24,595 nt of DNA from positions 1 through 24,595 of the forward strand of contig QFOL01000025.1 of the NCBI GenBank assembly GCA_003241215.1, written 5' to 3'. A model generated the notes under the pieces. It saw nothing but the letters and a program-made list of their open reading frames with translations. It made no database searches and was not told where the DNA came from. Below are positions 6,477 through 14,120 of the stretch, in pieces; position 1 is the stretch's first letter, and every line of letters begins with the position of its first letter. Source of the DNA: Agrobacterium fabrum. Lineage in GTDB: Bacteria > Pseudomonadota > Alphaproteobacteria > Rhizobiales > Rhizobiaceae. The translations under genes were made by a program, and so were the position numbers.

Positions 6477-7976
6477 CTAGTTTTGCCGTTTCGACAGGCA
6501 GCGGCCGACGCTGTCACGCCAGCCGGCAATGGCGTCTTTCCGCTCGTCTTCTTCCATATCCGGGCTGAAACGGCGGTCACGCCGCCAATGGTCGGCAAAG
6601 GCCTTGCGGTCCGGCCAGATGCCGGCGCGGGAAGCCGCAAGCCAGGCCGCGCCGAGAATGGTCGTTTCCAGGAAGACCGGCCGATCCACCGGCGCCGCAA
6701 GAATATTCGCCAGCCGCTGCATGGTCCAATCGGAAGCGACCATGCCGCCATCGACCCTCAGCACCGTCTTACCATTGTCCCCCGCCCAGTCCTTGCGCAT
6801 GGCGTCCAGCAGATCGAAGGTCTGATAGGCGACGCTTTCCAACGCCGCGCGCGCAAATTCCGCCGGGCCGGTGCCGCGCGTCAGGCCGAAGATCGCCCCA
6901 CGCGCCTCGGCATCCCAGTAAGGCGCGCCAAGGCCGGTAAAGGCCGGCACAAGATAAACGCGCTGATTGGAATCGGCCTTTTCGGCAAGCGCGCTGACTT
7001 CTGATGCAACCGAGATGAAACCGAGCTCATCGCGCAGCCATTGCACGGCGGCGCCGGCAATGAAGATCGAACCTTCCAGCGCATAGGTCGTCACGCCATC
7101 CAGACGGTAAGCGATCGTCGTCAGCAGCCGGTTGGTGGAGGCGACGCGATCCGTGCCCGTGTTGAGAAGCGCGAAGCAGCCGGTGCCATAGGTGGATTTC
7201 ATCATGCCCGGCTCGAAGCAGGCATTGCCGATCACAGCCGCCTGCTGATCACCGGCCACACCGAGGATCGGGATTTCCGCACCCAGAAGCGACTTGTCGG
7301 TCACGCCGAAATCGGCCGCGCAATCCAGCACCTCCGGCAGCATGGCGCGGGGAATATCGAGGATCGACAGGAGTTCATCGTCCCATGCGTTATCCTCGAT
7401 ATTGTAGATCAGCGTTCGCGAGGCATTGGTGGCGTCGGTCACATGGCGGCGGCCGCCGGTGAGACGGTAGATCAGGAAACTGTCGACGGTGCCGAAGCAG
7501 ATGTCTCCCTTCACGGCCTTGTCGCGAAGGCCGCTGACACTATCGAGAAGCCATTTCAGTTTCGTGCCGGAAAAATAGGGATCGAGCAGCAGACCGGTCT
7601 TTTTCGAAAAGAGCGGCTCCAGCCCTCTTCTTTTCAGATCTTCGCAGATGGGGGCGGCGCGGCGATCCTGCCAGACCACGGCCCGATGCACGGCCTCGCC
7701 CGTGTTCCGGTCCCACAGTACCGTCGTTTCGCGCTGGTTGGTAATACCGATCGCCTCGATATCGGAGGCGGCAATACCGGCATCGGCAAGCGCCAGCCGG
7801 ATGGTTTCGAGCACGCTTTTCCAGATATCCTCGGCATCGTGTTCGACCCAGCCGGAGGCTGGGAAATGCTGCGGAAATTCTCGCTGTCCGACACCGATGA
7901 CCCGCATGTCGCGATCAAAGACCATCGACCGTGTCGATGTCGTCCCCTGATCGATCGCCAGAATATAACCGCCCAT
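6477..7976 (-). CDS. glpK: Glycerol kinase
   Basis: A 499-residue FGGY-family kinase, the normal length for GlpK, converting glycerol and ATP to sn-glycerol-3-phosphate in the cytoplasm. The N-terminal phosphate loop is DQGTTSTR (9-16). Other family blocks are the [11 protein letters not shown] segment, [17 protein letters not shown] in the second domain and [12 protein letters not shown] (FGGY signature region) near 400. ATG 7976 was chosen because AAAGGGAG lies just upstream and the protein then begins directly at the first strand; the open frame extends 13 codons further without similarity. It is the last gene of the glp operon, 69 bp after glpV, and is separated from it by a strong hairpin that may lower its expression relative to the binding protein. 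Confidence 0.96.
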   Translation of the reverse strand: MGGYILAIDQGTTSTRSMVFDRDMRVIGVGQREFPQHFPASGWVEHDAEDIWKSVLETIRLALADAGIAASDIEAIGITNQRETTVLWDRNTGEAVHRAVVWQDRRAAPICEDLKRRGLEPLFSKKTGLLLDPYFSGTKLKWLLDSVSGLRDKAVKGDICFGTVDSFLIYRLTGGRRHVTDATNASRTLIYNIEDNAWDDELLSILDIPRAMLPEVLDCAADFGVTDKSLLGAEIPILGVAGDQQAAVIGNACFEPGMMKSTYGTGCFALLNTGTDRVASTNRLLTTIAYRLDGVTTYALEGSIFIAGAAVQWLRDELGFISVASEVSALAEKADSNQRVYLVPAFTGLGAPYWDAEARGAIFGLTRGTGPAEFARAALESVAYQTFDLLDAMRKDWAGDNGKTVLRVDGGMVASDWTMQRLANILAAPVDRPVFLETTILGAAWLAASRAGIWPDRKAFADHWRRDRRFSPDMEEDERKDAIAGWRDSVGRCLSKRQN

Positions 7977-8002
7977 TATGCCACTCCCTTTCAGACGCAA
8001 TG

Positions 8003-8026
8003 ACCGGGGCGGCAAGCCGCCCCGGT
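8003..8026. other. Strong hairpin between glpV and glpK
   Basis: An 11-bp perfect GC-rich stem, ACCGGGGCGGC/GCCGCCCCGGT, with only two nominal loop bases lies in the 69-bp gap. On the transcribed (minus) strand it is not followed by T residues, so it is probably not a full terminator. It fits an mRNA-stabilising or processing element at the 3' end of the binding-protein message. Confidence 0.6.
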
Positions 8027-8045
8027 TTCAGATTTTACGCAGACA

Positions 8046-9767
8046 TCACTTCTGCCAGCTTTTGACCAGTTCGTCGTAATTGACGGTGACCGGCTTTTCC
8101 TTTTCGTTGGCGATCTTCAGCTGCGGCGCCAGATTGCCCTTCGAAACGGCATCCTTGTTCCAGTATTCGATATCGTGCTCTTCCGCCAGTTTCGGGCCGA
8201 TATCGCCCTGCACGCCAGCGCGTTCCAGACGGCTCATGACCTTTTCCTGCTCGGCGCAGAGAGAGTCCATCGCGGCCTGCGCGGTTTTCGCACCCGACGA
8301 AGCATCGCCGATCGCCTGCCACCACAGCTGCGCCAGCTTCGGATAGTCAGGAACGTTGGTGCCGGTCGGTGACCATTGTACGCGGGCCGGCGAGCGATAG
8401 AACTCGATGAGACCGCCGAGTTTGGACGCCCGGTCCGTGAAGCTCTTGTGGTGGATGGTGGTGTCGCGAATGAAGGTCAGGCCCACATGGCTCTTCTTCA
8501 CATCCACGGTCTTGGAGGTCACGAACTGCGCATAGAGCCAGGCGGCCTTGGCGCGGTCGTCGGGCGTGGATTTCATCAGCGTCCACGAACCCACGTCCTG
8601 ATAACCGAGCTTCATGCCGTCCTTCCAGTAAACGCCATGCGGCGAAGGTGCGACGCGCCATTTCGGCGAACCGTCCTCGTTCACCACAGGCAGGCCGGGC
8701 TTGGCCATATCGGCGGTAAACGCCGTGTACCAGAATATCTGCTGGGCGATATTGCCCTGCGCCGGCACCGGACCGGATTCGGAGAAGGTCATGCCCTGCG
8801 CTTCCGGCGGCGCATATTTCTTCAGCCATTCGAGATATTTCTCGATGGAATAGACCGATGCCGGACCGTTGGTATCGCCGCCGCGCGCCACGCAGGAGCC
8901 GACCGGCTGCGACTTGTCATTGACCTTGATGCCCCATTCATCCACCGGCAGACCGTTCGGCAGGCCCTTGTCGCCGTTGCCGGCCATGGAGAGCCAGGCA
9001 TCGGTGAAGCGCCAGCCGAGCGAGGGATCCTTCTTGCCGTAGTCCATATGGCCGAAGACCTTCTTGCCGTCGACATCGCGCCCGGTGAAGAATTCGGCAA
9101 TATCCTCATAGGCCGACCAGTTGACCGGCACGCCGAGGTCATAACCATATTTCGCCTTGAAATCGGCCTTGTTCTTGTCGTTGTTGAACCAGTCGTAACG
9201 GAACCAGTAGAGGTTCGCGAACTGCTGGTCGGGAAGCTGGTAGAGCTTCTTGTCCGGCGCCGTCGTAAAGGCGCTGCCGATGAAGTCCTTGAGATCAAGA
9301 CCGGGATTGGTGACGTCCTTGCCTTCATTGGCCATGAAGTCGGTCAGGTTGCGCACCTGCTGGTAACGCCAATGCGTGCCGATAAGGTCGCTGTCATTGA
9401 CCCAGCCGTCGTAAAGGTTCTGGCCGGTCTGCATCTGGGTCTGGATTTTTTCGACGACGTCACCTTCCTGGATCAGGTCGTGCGTGACCTTGATGCCGGT
9501 AATGGCGGTGAAGGCCGGAGCCAGAACCTTGGATTCATATTCATGGGTCGTCAGAGATTCGGAAACGACCTTGATTTCCATGCCGGCGAAGGGTTTCGCG
9601 GCATCGACAAACCATTGCAGCTCCTTTTCCTGGTCGCCACGCGAAAGCGACGAGAGATCGCCGATTTCCTTGTCCAGAAACTGCTTTGCTTCCTCCATTC
9701 CGGCGAAAGCGGAACCCGTCATTGCCAGCAGCATGGCTGCCGTCGTCGTCATCAGATGCCTTCGCAT
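8046..9767 (-). CDS. glpV: Glycerol ABC transporter, periplasmic binding protein
   Basis: A 573-residue extracellular solute-binding protein, unusually large for a sugar-type binding protein but normal for the rhizobial GlpV group. A signal peptide is obvious: basic MRRHL, a hydrophobic core TAAMLLAMTG, and a likely cleavage site after SAFA (residue 22). The mature part begins GMEEAKQFLDKE. It would capture glycerol in the periplasm and deliver it to GlpP/GlpQ. The frame remains open for over 100 codons upstream, but those residues are a shadow of glpU. ATG 9767 is preceded by a strong GGGAGGA. Its position between glpU and glpK matches the glpSTPQUVK order known from Rhizobium leguminosarum. 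Confidence 0.93.
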   Translation of the reverse strand: MRRHLMTTTAAMLLAMTGSAFAGMEEAKQFLDKEIGDLSSLSRGDQEKELQWFVDAAKPFAGMEIKVVSESLTTHEYESKVLAPAFTAITGIKVTHDLIQEGDVVEKIQTQMQTGQNLYDGWVNDSDLIGTHWRYQQVRNLTDFMANEGKDVTNPGLDLKDFIGSAFTTAPDKKLYQLPDQQFANLYWFRYDWFNNDKNKADFKAKYGYDLGVPVNWSAYEDIAEFFTGRDVDGKKVFGHMDYGKKDPSLGWRFTDAWLSMAGNGDKGLPNGLPVDEWGIKVNDKSQPVGSCVARGGDTNGPASVYSIEKYLEWLKKYAPPEAQGMTFSESGPVPAQGNIAQQIFWYTAFTADMAKPGLPVVNEDGSPKWRVAPSPHGVYWKDGMKLGYQDVGSWTLMKSTPDDRAKAAWLYAQFVTSKTVDVKKSHVGLTFIRDTTIHHKSFTDRASKLGGLIEFYRSPARVQWSPTGTNVPDYPKLAQLWWQAIGDASSGAKTAQAAMDSLCAEQEKVMSRLERAGVQGDIGPKLAEEHDIEYWNKDAVSKGNLAPQLKIANEKEKPVTVNYDELVKSWQK

Positions 9768-9806
9768 ATCAGTCCTCCCAAGGGTTGCGATTGCATGAAG
9801 TCTGCG

Positions 9807-9835
9807 GGTGCGGTTTTCCTCCGCCGCACCTTTTT
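9807..9835 (+). other. Plus-strand terminator-like hairpin inside the minus-strand glp operon
   Basis: GGTGCGG (9807-9813) pairs with CCGCACC (9824-9830), and on the plus strand TTTTT follows, so it has intrinsic-terminator form against the direction of the operon. In the minus-strand mRNA it forms a hairpin 40 nt before the glpV start. It could stop antisense transcription or act as an mRNA processing or protection site. Confidence 0.45.
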
Positions 9836-9841
9836 CCTGCT

Positions 9842-10135
9842 CTAGACAAAACGGAAAACGCCGATGGCGTAAACCAAGGATAGAGCGAGAGCCCACCACA
9901 GGTTCGGGCCGACCAGCCCGAGCCATGCGAGATTGATGAAGGCGCTGCCGAGCAGCGAGATGAACAGCCTGTCGCCGCGCGTGGTCTCGAAGCGCAAGAG
10001 GCCGAAGCGGGGATTGCCGCCGGGCGAGAGATATTCCCAGAACCACATGCCGACGAGCAGCAGGGCGATGGCGCCGAAAAAGGCCGCCGTCTGCCAGGTC
10101 CAGGCCATCCATGAAAAATCGGGCATGTTCATCAT
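9842..10135 (-). CDS. glpU: Small membrane protein of the glycerol ABC system (DUF2160)
   Basis: A 97-residue, tryptophan-rich protein with about three hydrophobic segments (roughly residues 14-35, 57-78 and 80-96) and the block GNPRFGLLRFETTRGDRLF between the first and second. It matches the DUF2160 family found in rhizobial glp operons and called GlpU there; its precise role is not established and an accessory role in the permease complex is inferred from position. ATG 10135 was chosen over the in-frame TTG at 10141 because GGGAGGG lies seven bases upstream; two more ATGs follow closely. The start is two bases past the glpQ stop, so translation is probably coupled. Confidence 0.87.
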   Translation of the reverse strand: MMNMPDFSWMAWTWQTAAFFGAIALLLVGMWFWEYLSPGGNPRFGLLRFETTRGDRLFISLLGSAFINLAWLGLVGPNLWWALALSLVYAIGVFRFV

Positions 10136-10137
10136 GG

Positions 10138-11058
10138 TCAAACCCTCCCGAGCGCGAAGCCCTTGGCGATGTAATTACGCACGAACCAGATCACCAGCGC
10201 ACCGGGGATCAGGGTCAGCACCCCGGCGGCGGCAAGCAGGCCCCAATCCATGCCGGCGGCCGAAACGGTGCGCGTCATGGTCGCGGCAATCGGCTTGGCG
10301 TCCGTCGTCGTCAGCGTGCGGGCGATCAGAAGCTCGACCCACGAGAACATGAAGCTGAAGAAGCAGGCGACACCGATACCCGAGGCGATGAGCGGCATGA
10401 AGATCTTCACGAAGAATTTCGGGAAGGAATAACCGTCAATATAGGCGGTCTCGTCGATCTCCTTCGGCACGCCAGACATGAAACCTTCGAGAATCCACAC
10501 CGCCAGCGGCACGTTGAACAGGCAATGCGCCAGCGCAACGGCGATATGCGTGTCGATCAGCCCGAAAGCCGAATAAAGCTGGAAGAAGGGCAGCGCGAAG
10601 ACGGCGGGCGGGGCCATGCGGTTGGTCAAAAGCCAGAAGAACAGGTGCTTGTCGCCGAGAAAGCGATAACGCGAGAAGGCGTAAGCCGCAGGCAGCGCCA
10701 CAGCGACCGAAATCACCATGTTCATGACGACATAGATGATCGAATTGATATAGCCGGAATACCAGGAGGAATCGGTGAAGATCGTCCGGTAGTTCTGCAA
10801 TGTCGGCTGATGCGGATAAAGCGTCATGGACGAGACGATTTCCGTGTTCGTCTTGAAGCTCATATTGACGAGCCAGTAGATCGGCACCAGCAGCAGCAGG
10901 ATATAGATCGTCGGCACCAGCCAGGAAAACCGCGACGGCCCATGGTGGCGACGCCGTGTATTGACGGCGAAGCCGGATCGTCCTGTCGCGGCGGCTCTTG
11001 CCGGCGAATTGCCGATGCCGTTGCGCTCCACGCCTGTGGTGATATCAGAGGCGCTCAT
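10138..11058 (-). CDS. glpQ: Glycerol ABC transporter permease
   Basis: A 306-residue inner-membrane permease of the MalG (CUT1) type. After a charged cytoplasmic N-terminus of about 40 residues comes the first membrane helix, WLVPTIYILLLLVPIYWLV, and then five more. The ABC-coupling EAA loop is visible as EIDETAYIDGYSFPKFFVKIFMPL (about 219-242). It should pair with GlpP to form the membrane channel driven by GlpS/GlpT. The start overlaps nothing: three bases separate it from the glpP stop, with GGAG about ten bases upstream. Confidence 0.93.
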   Translation of the reverse strand: MSASDITTGVERNGIGNSPARAAATGRSGFAVNTRRRHHGPSRFSWLVPTIYILLLLVPIYWLVNMSFKTNTEIVSSMTLYPHQPTLQNYRTIFTDSSWYSGYINSIIYVVMNMVISVAVALPAAYAFSRYRFLGDKHLFFWLLTNRMAPPAVFALPFFQLYSAFGLIDTHIAVALAHCLFNVPLAVWILEGFMSGVPKEIDETAYIDGYSFPKFFVKIFMPLIASGIGVACFFSFMFSWVELLIARTLTTTDAKPIAATMTRTVSAAGMDWGLLAAAGVLTLIPGALVIWFVRNYIAKGFALGRV

Positions 11059-11061
11059 GTC

Positions 11062-11928
11062 TCAAGTCTCCGCGTCGTGGCTGGTCATGACGGTGTAGAA
11101 CACCCAGGACAGCAGCAGGATGATGAGGAAATAGATCAGCGACATGGCCGCCGCCGGCCCGAGGTCGAACTGGCCGAGCGCCATCTTCACGAGATCGATG
11201 GACAGGAAGGTGGTGGAGTTGCCCGGGCCGCCGCCGGTGACGACGAAAGGCTCGGTATAGATCATGAAACTGTCCATGAAGCGCAGCAGGAAAGCGATCA
11301 GCAGCACCCGCTTCATCTTCGGCAGCTGGATGTAACGGAATACCGCAAAACGCGACGCGCCATCAATCCTGGCTGCCTGATAATAGGCGTCCGGAATGGA
11401 AACGAGGCTGGCATAACACAAAAGCACGACAAGGCTCGTCCAGTGCCAGACATCCATGATGACGACGGTGATCCACGCATCGACCGGATCGTTGACATAG
11501 TTGTAATCGAGCCCGAGCTGATTGGCGTAATAACCGAGCAGGCCGATATCGCTGCGGCCGAAAACCTGCCAGATCGTGCCGACGACATTCCACGGCACCA
11601 GCAGCGGCAGCGCCATGGTGACGAGGCAGACCGGCACGCCGATGCCGGATTTCGGCATCTTGAGCGCGATGAAGATGCCGAGCGGAATTTCAATCGCCAG
11701 GATGATGCCGGAAAACAGCAGGTTGCGCCCCAGCGCATCCCAGAAACGGTCCGAGGCAAGGATTTCCTCGAACCATTGCGTTCCCGCCCAGAAGAACTGG
11801 TTATTGCCGAACGTATCCTGCACCGAATAATTCACGACGGTCATCAGCGGAATGACGGCGGAAAAGGCGACCAGCACCAGCACCGGCAGCACCATGAACC
11901 ATGCCTTGTTGTTCCAGCTCTTTTCCAT
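11062..11928 (-). CDS. glpP: Glycerol ABC transporter permease
   Basis: A 288-residue permease of the MalF-like (CUT1) type with six predicted membrane helices, the first being AWFMVLPVLVLVAFSAVIPL. The EAA coupling loop appears as YYQAARIDGASRFAVFRYIQLP (about 200-221). It is the partner of GlpQ. ATG 11928 was preferred to the first in-frame ATG nine codons earlier because the protein then starts at the conserved MEKSWNNKAW and lies two bases past the glpT stop codon (TGACCATG), preceded by GGGGG. The residues of the longer version would lie inside the glpT coding region. Confidence 0.92.
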   Translation of the reverse strand: MEKSWNNKAWFMVLPVLVLVAFSAVIPLMTVVNYSVQDTFGNNQFFWAGTQWFEEILASDRFWDALGRNLLFSGIILAIEIPLGIFIALKMPKSGIGVPVCLVTMALPLLVPWNVVGTIWQVFGRSDIGLLGYYANQLGLDYNYVNDPVDAWITVVIMDVWHWTSLVVLLCYASLVSIPDAYYQAARIDGASRFAVFRYIQLPKMKRVLLIAFLLRFMDSFMIYTEPFVVTGGGPGNSTTFLSIDLVKMALGQFDLGPAAAMSLIYFLIILLLSWVFYTVMTSHDAET

Positions 11929-11930
11929 GG

Positions 11931-13001
11931 TCAGGCCCCCATCTTTACACGCCACGAGTCGGCGAAGACGCCGATGGCGGCCGGATCGAAGCGAACACCC
12001 GCTTCCGCCGGGATTTCCTCGTCTTCGGCAACAACGATCGCCAGCTTCTGGCCGGCGAACCGGGCGCGCACGATCTTCTGCCGACCGATATCCTCGACCT
12101 TGTCGACAGTGATGGGCATGCCGCCCCGTTCCAGCCGGACGAATTCCGGGCGGATGCCGATCTCGATGCGTTGGGCTCCCTCAACCTTTGGCGCACCGGC
12201 CAGCGGCACGCCGAGACCGCCGACAACAGCTGTCGCGCCGTCGATACTGGCGGGCAGCACATTCATGCCCGGCGAGCCGATGAAGTAACCGACAAACGTA
12301 TGTCCCGGCCGTTCGAAAAGCTCAGCCGGCGTGCCGATCTGGACGATCTGCCCGTCATACATGACCACAACCTTGTCGGCGAAGGTCAAAGCCTCGGTCT
12401 GGTCGTGGGTGACATAAACCATGGTGAAACCGGACTGGCGGTGCAGTCGTTTCAGCTGCGAACGCAGCACCCATTTCATATGCGGGTCGATCACCGTCAG
12501 CGGCTCGTCGAAGAGGATGGCGTTGACATCGGACCGCACAAGCCCGCGCGCCAGCGAAATCTTCTGTTTCTGATCCGCCGTCAGGCCCCGCGCGCGGCGT
12601 TTGGCCATGCCGGAAAGGTCGGTCATTTCGAGGATTTCCCGCACCCGACGGTCGACTTCGGCTTCCGGAACTTGGCGGTTGCGCAGCGGAAAGGCGAGAT
12701 TGTCATAGACCGTCATCGTGTCGTAGACGACCGGGAACTGGAATACCTGCGCAATATTGCGGTCTTCCGTGGCGAAATCCGTCACGTCGGTTCCGTCAAA
12801 GGCGATGCGGCCTTCGGAGGGGCGCAGCAACCCGGAAATGATATTGAGCAGCGTGGTCTTGCCGCAGCCGGAAGGGCCGAGCAGCGCATAGGCGCCGCCG
12901 TCCTCCCATTCGTGATGGACTTCCTTCAGCGCATAGTCGCCGGCAGCCTGCGCCTTTGCGTTATAGGCGTGTCGGATGTGATCGAGCGTGATGCGTGCCA
13001 T
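11931..13001 (-). CDS. glpT: Glycerol ABC transporter ATP-binding protein with degenerate signature motif
   Basis: A 356-residue MalK-type ATPase. Walker A is GPSGCGKT (42-49), the Q-loop is near Q88, Walker B ends in FDEP with E166, and the switch histidine is H199 (VTHDQ). The C-terminal regulatory domain (about 240-356) is of the TOBE/OB type. The ABC signature is not LSGGQ but LTADQ (140-144), and the D-loop is LTVID. It is therefore expected to contribute a complete Walker A/B/H half-site but a poor signature. The partner GlpS has the opposite defect, which argues that the two form a heterodimer. The start has AGGGAG eight bases upstream, 12 bp past the glpS stop. Confidence 0.93.
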   Translation of the reverse strand: MARITLDHIRHAYNAKAQAAGDYALKEVHHEWEDGGAYALLGPSGCGKTTLLNIISGLLRPSEGRIAFDGTDVTDFATEDRNIAQVFQFPVVYDTMTVYDNLAFPLRNRQVPEAEVDRRVREILEMTDLSGMAKRRARGLTADQKQKISLARGLVRSDVNAILFDEPLTVIDPHMKWVLRSQLKRLHRQSGFTMVYVTHDQTEALTFADKVVVMYDGQIVQIGTPAELFERPGHTFVGYFIGSPGMNVLPASIDGATAVVGGLGVPLAGAPKVEGAQRIEIGIRPEFVRLERGGMPITVDKVEDIGRQKIVRARFAGQKLAIVVAEDEEIPAEAGVRFDPAAIGVFADSWRVKMGA

Positions 13002-13013
13002 GACCGATCTCCC

Positions 13014-14084
13014 TCAGGCCGCTTCGCCGATGGCGCGGCCATTCGCGTCAAAGGCCATCAGGTGTTTTGTATCGAGAAACAGCTCTATGTCCCTGTCCGG
13101 CTCGATGTCGTGAATGCCATGCGCCAGCATGACCCAGCGGCGGCCCGAAAATTCCACATGCACGAAGCTTTCCGATCCGGCGATTTCCGAAATCAGCGTC
13201 CGCGCCCGGATCGACTGTCGGGCCTCGCCCTTCGCCTGCGGGAAAAGGTGATGCGGCTGGAAAGCGATGGTCAAAGGTCCATCCGGCACGGCGGCAAGAT
13301 GCGCCGGCACCGCAATCACCGCCTGGTCGGCACGGGTGAATGCGCCGCCCGCCTTGATGACCTCGATGGTATTGAGCGGCGGGTCTGCAAAAATTTCCGC
13401 GGTGACGATATCCACCGGACGCCGGTAAACCTCGATGGTGCGGCTGAACTGCGTTACCCTGCCCTCGTTGAGCGTTGCGGTATTGCCGCCCAGAAGCAGC
13501 GCCTCTGATGGTTCGGTGGTGGCATAAACGAAGATCGCACCTGACTCGGCGAAGATACGCGGCAGTTCCTCGCGCAGTTCCTCACGCAGCTTGTAATCGA
13601 GATTGGCCAGCGGCTCATCGAGCAACACCAGATTGGCGTTTTTGACGATGGCGCGGGCGAGTGCCGTGCGCTGCTGCTGGCCGCCGGAAAGATTGAGCGG
13701 CGTACGGTCGAGATAGGGCGTCAGCTTCAAAAGCTCGGCGGCTTTCCTCACTTCCCTGTCGATGGTCGCCTGGTCCTTGCCGGCAACCCGCATGGGCGAG
13801 GCGATGTTTTCGTAAACGCTGAGCGCCGGATAGTTGATGAACTGCTGATAGACCATGGCGACGTTGCGCTTCTGCACCGGCCACCCCGTTACATCTTCGC
13901 CATTGAAAAAGATCGAGCCGGCGCTCGGCTTGTCCAGCCCGGCCATCAGCCGCATCAGCGTCGTCTTGCCCGAAAGTGTCGGTCCAAGCAGGACGTTCAG
14001 GCTTCCGCGCTGCAACGTCAGATCGGTCGGGTGAATATGATATTCACCGCCAACCATCTTAGAGACGTTTCGCAATTCAAGCAT
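13014..14084 (-). CDS. glpS: Glycerol ABC transporter ATP-binding protein lacking the switch histidine
   Basis: A 356-residue MalK-type ATPase. Walker A is GPTLSGKT (34-41), the Q-loop is around Q80, the signature LSGGQ is intact (132-136) and Walker B is LVLLDEP with E157. The residue that should be the H-loop histidine is T190 (YATTEP, 187-192), followed by E191 instead of Asp, so its own ATP site is probably slow or inactive in hydrolysis. Its LSGGQ would complete the good site in GlpT. The C-terminal regulatory domain covers about 235-356. The gene starts 36 bp after glpD, with no terminator seen in between, and so is co-transcribed with it. Confidence 0.93.
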   Translation of the reverse strand: MLELRNVSKMVGGEYHIHPTDLTLQRGSLNVLLGPTLSGKTTLMRLMAGLDKPSAGSIFFNGEDVTGWPVQKRNVAMVYQQFINYPALSVYENIASPMRVAGKDQATIDREVRKAAELLKLTPYLDRTPLNLSGGQQQRTALARAIVKNANLVLLDEPLANLDYKLREELREELPRIFAESGAIFVYATTEPSEALLLGGNTATLNEGRVTQFSRTIEVYRRPVDIVTAEIFADPPLNTIEVIKAGGAFTRADQAVIAVPAHLAAVPDGPLTIAFQPHHLFPQAKGEARQSIRARTLISEIAGSESFVHVEFSGRRWVMLAHGIHDIEPDRDIELFLDTKHLMAFDANGRAIGEAA

Positions 14085-14120
14085 GGTGATCCAAAGCCTC
14101 CTCCGCTTTTGTCCGGATCG

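Noticed and set aside
8003..8026. Intrinsic terminator of the glp operon before glpK
   Set aside because: On the transcribed strand the stem is followed by CATTGCG and not a T run, so full termination is unlikely.
9768..10112. N-terminal extension of glpV into glpU
   Set aside because: It would precede a clear signal peptide and overlap glpU; ATG 9767 has a strong ribosome binding site.
10111..13508. Very long plus-strand open frames (725 and 535 codons) opposite the glp transporter genes
   Set aside because: They run antisense to well-recognised GlpQ, GlpP, GlpT and GlpS genes, are rich in Arg, His, Asp and Gln with no recognisable domains, and arise from GC-rich codon bias in the opposite strand.
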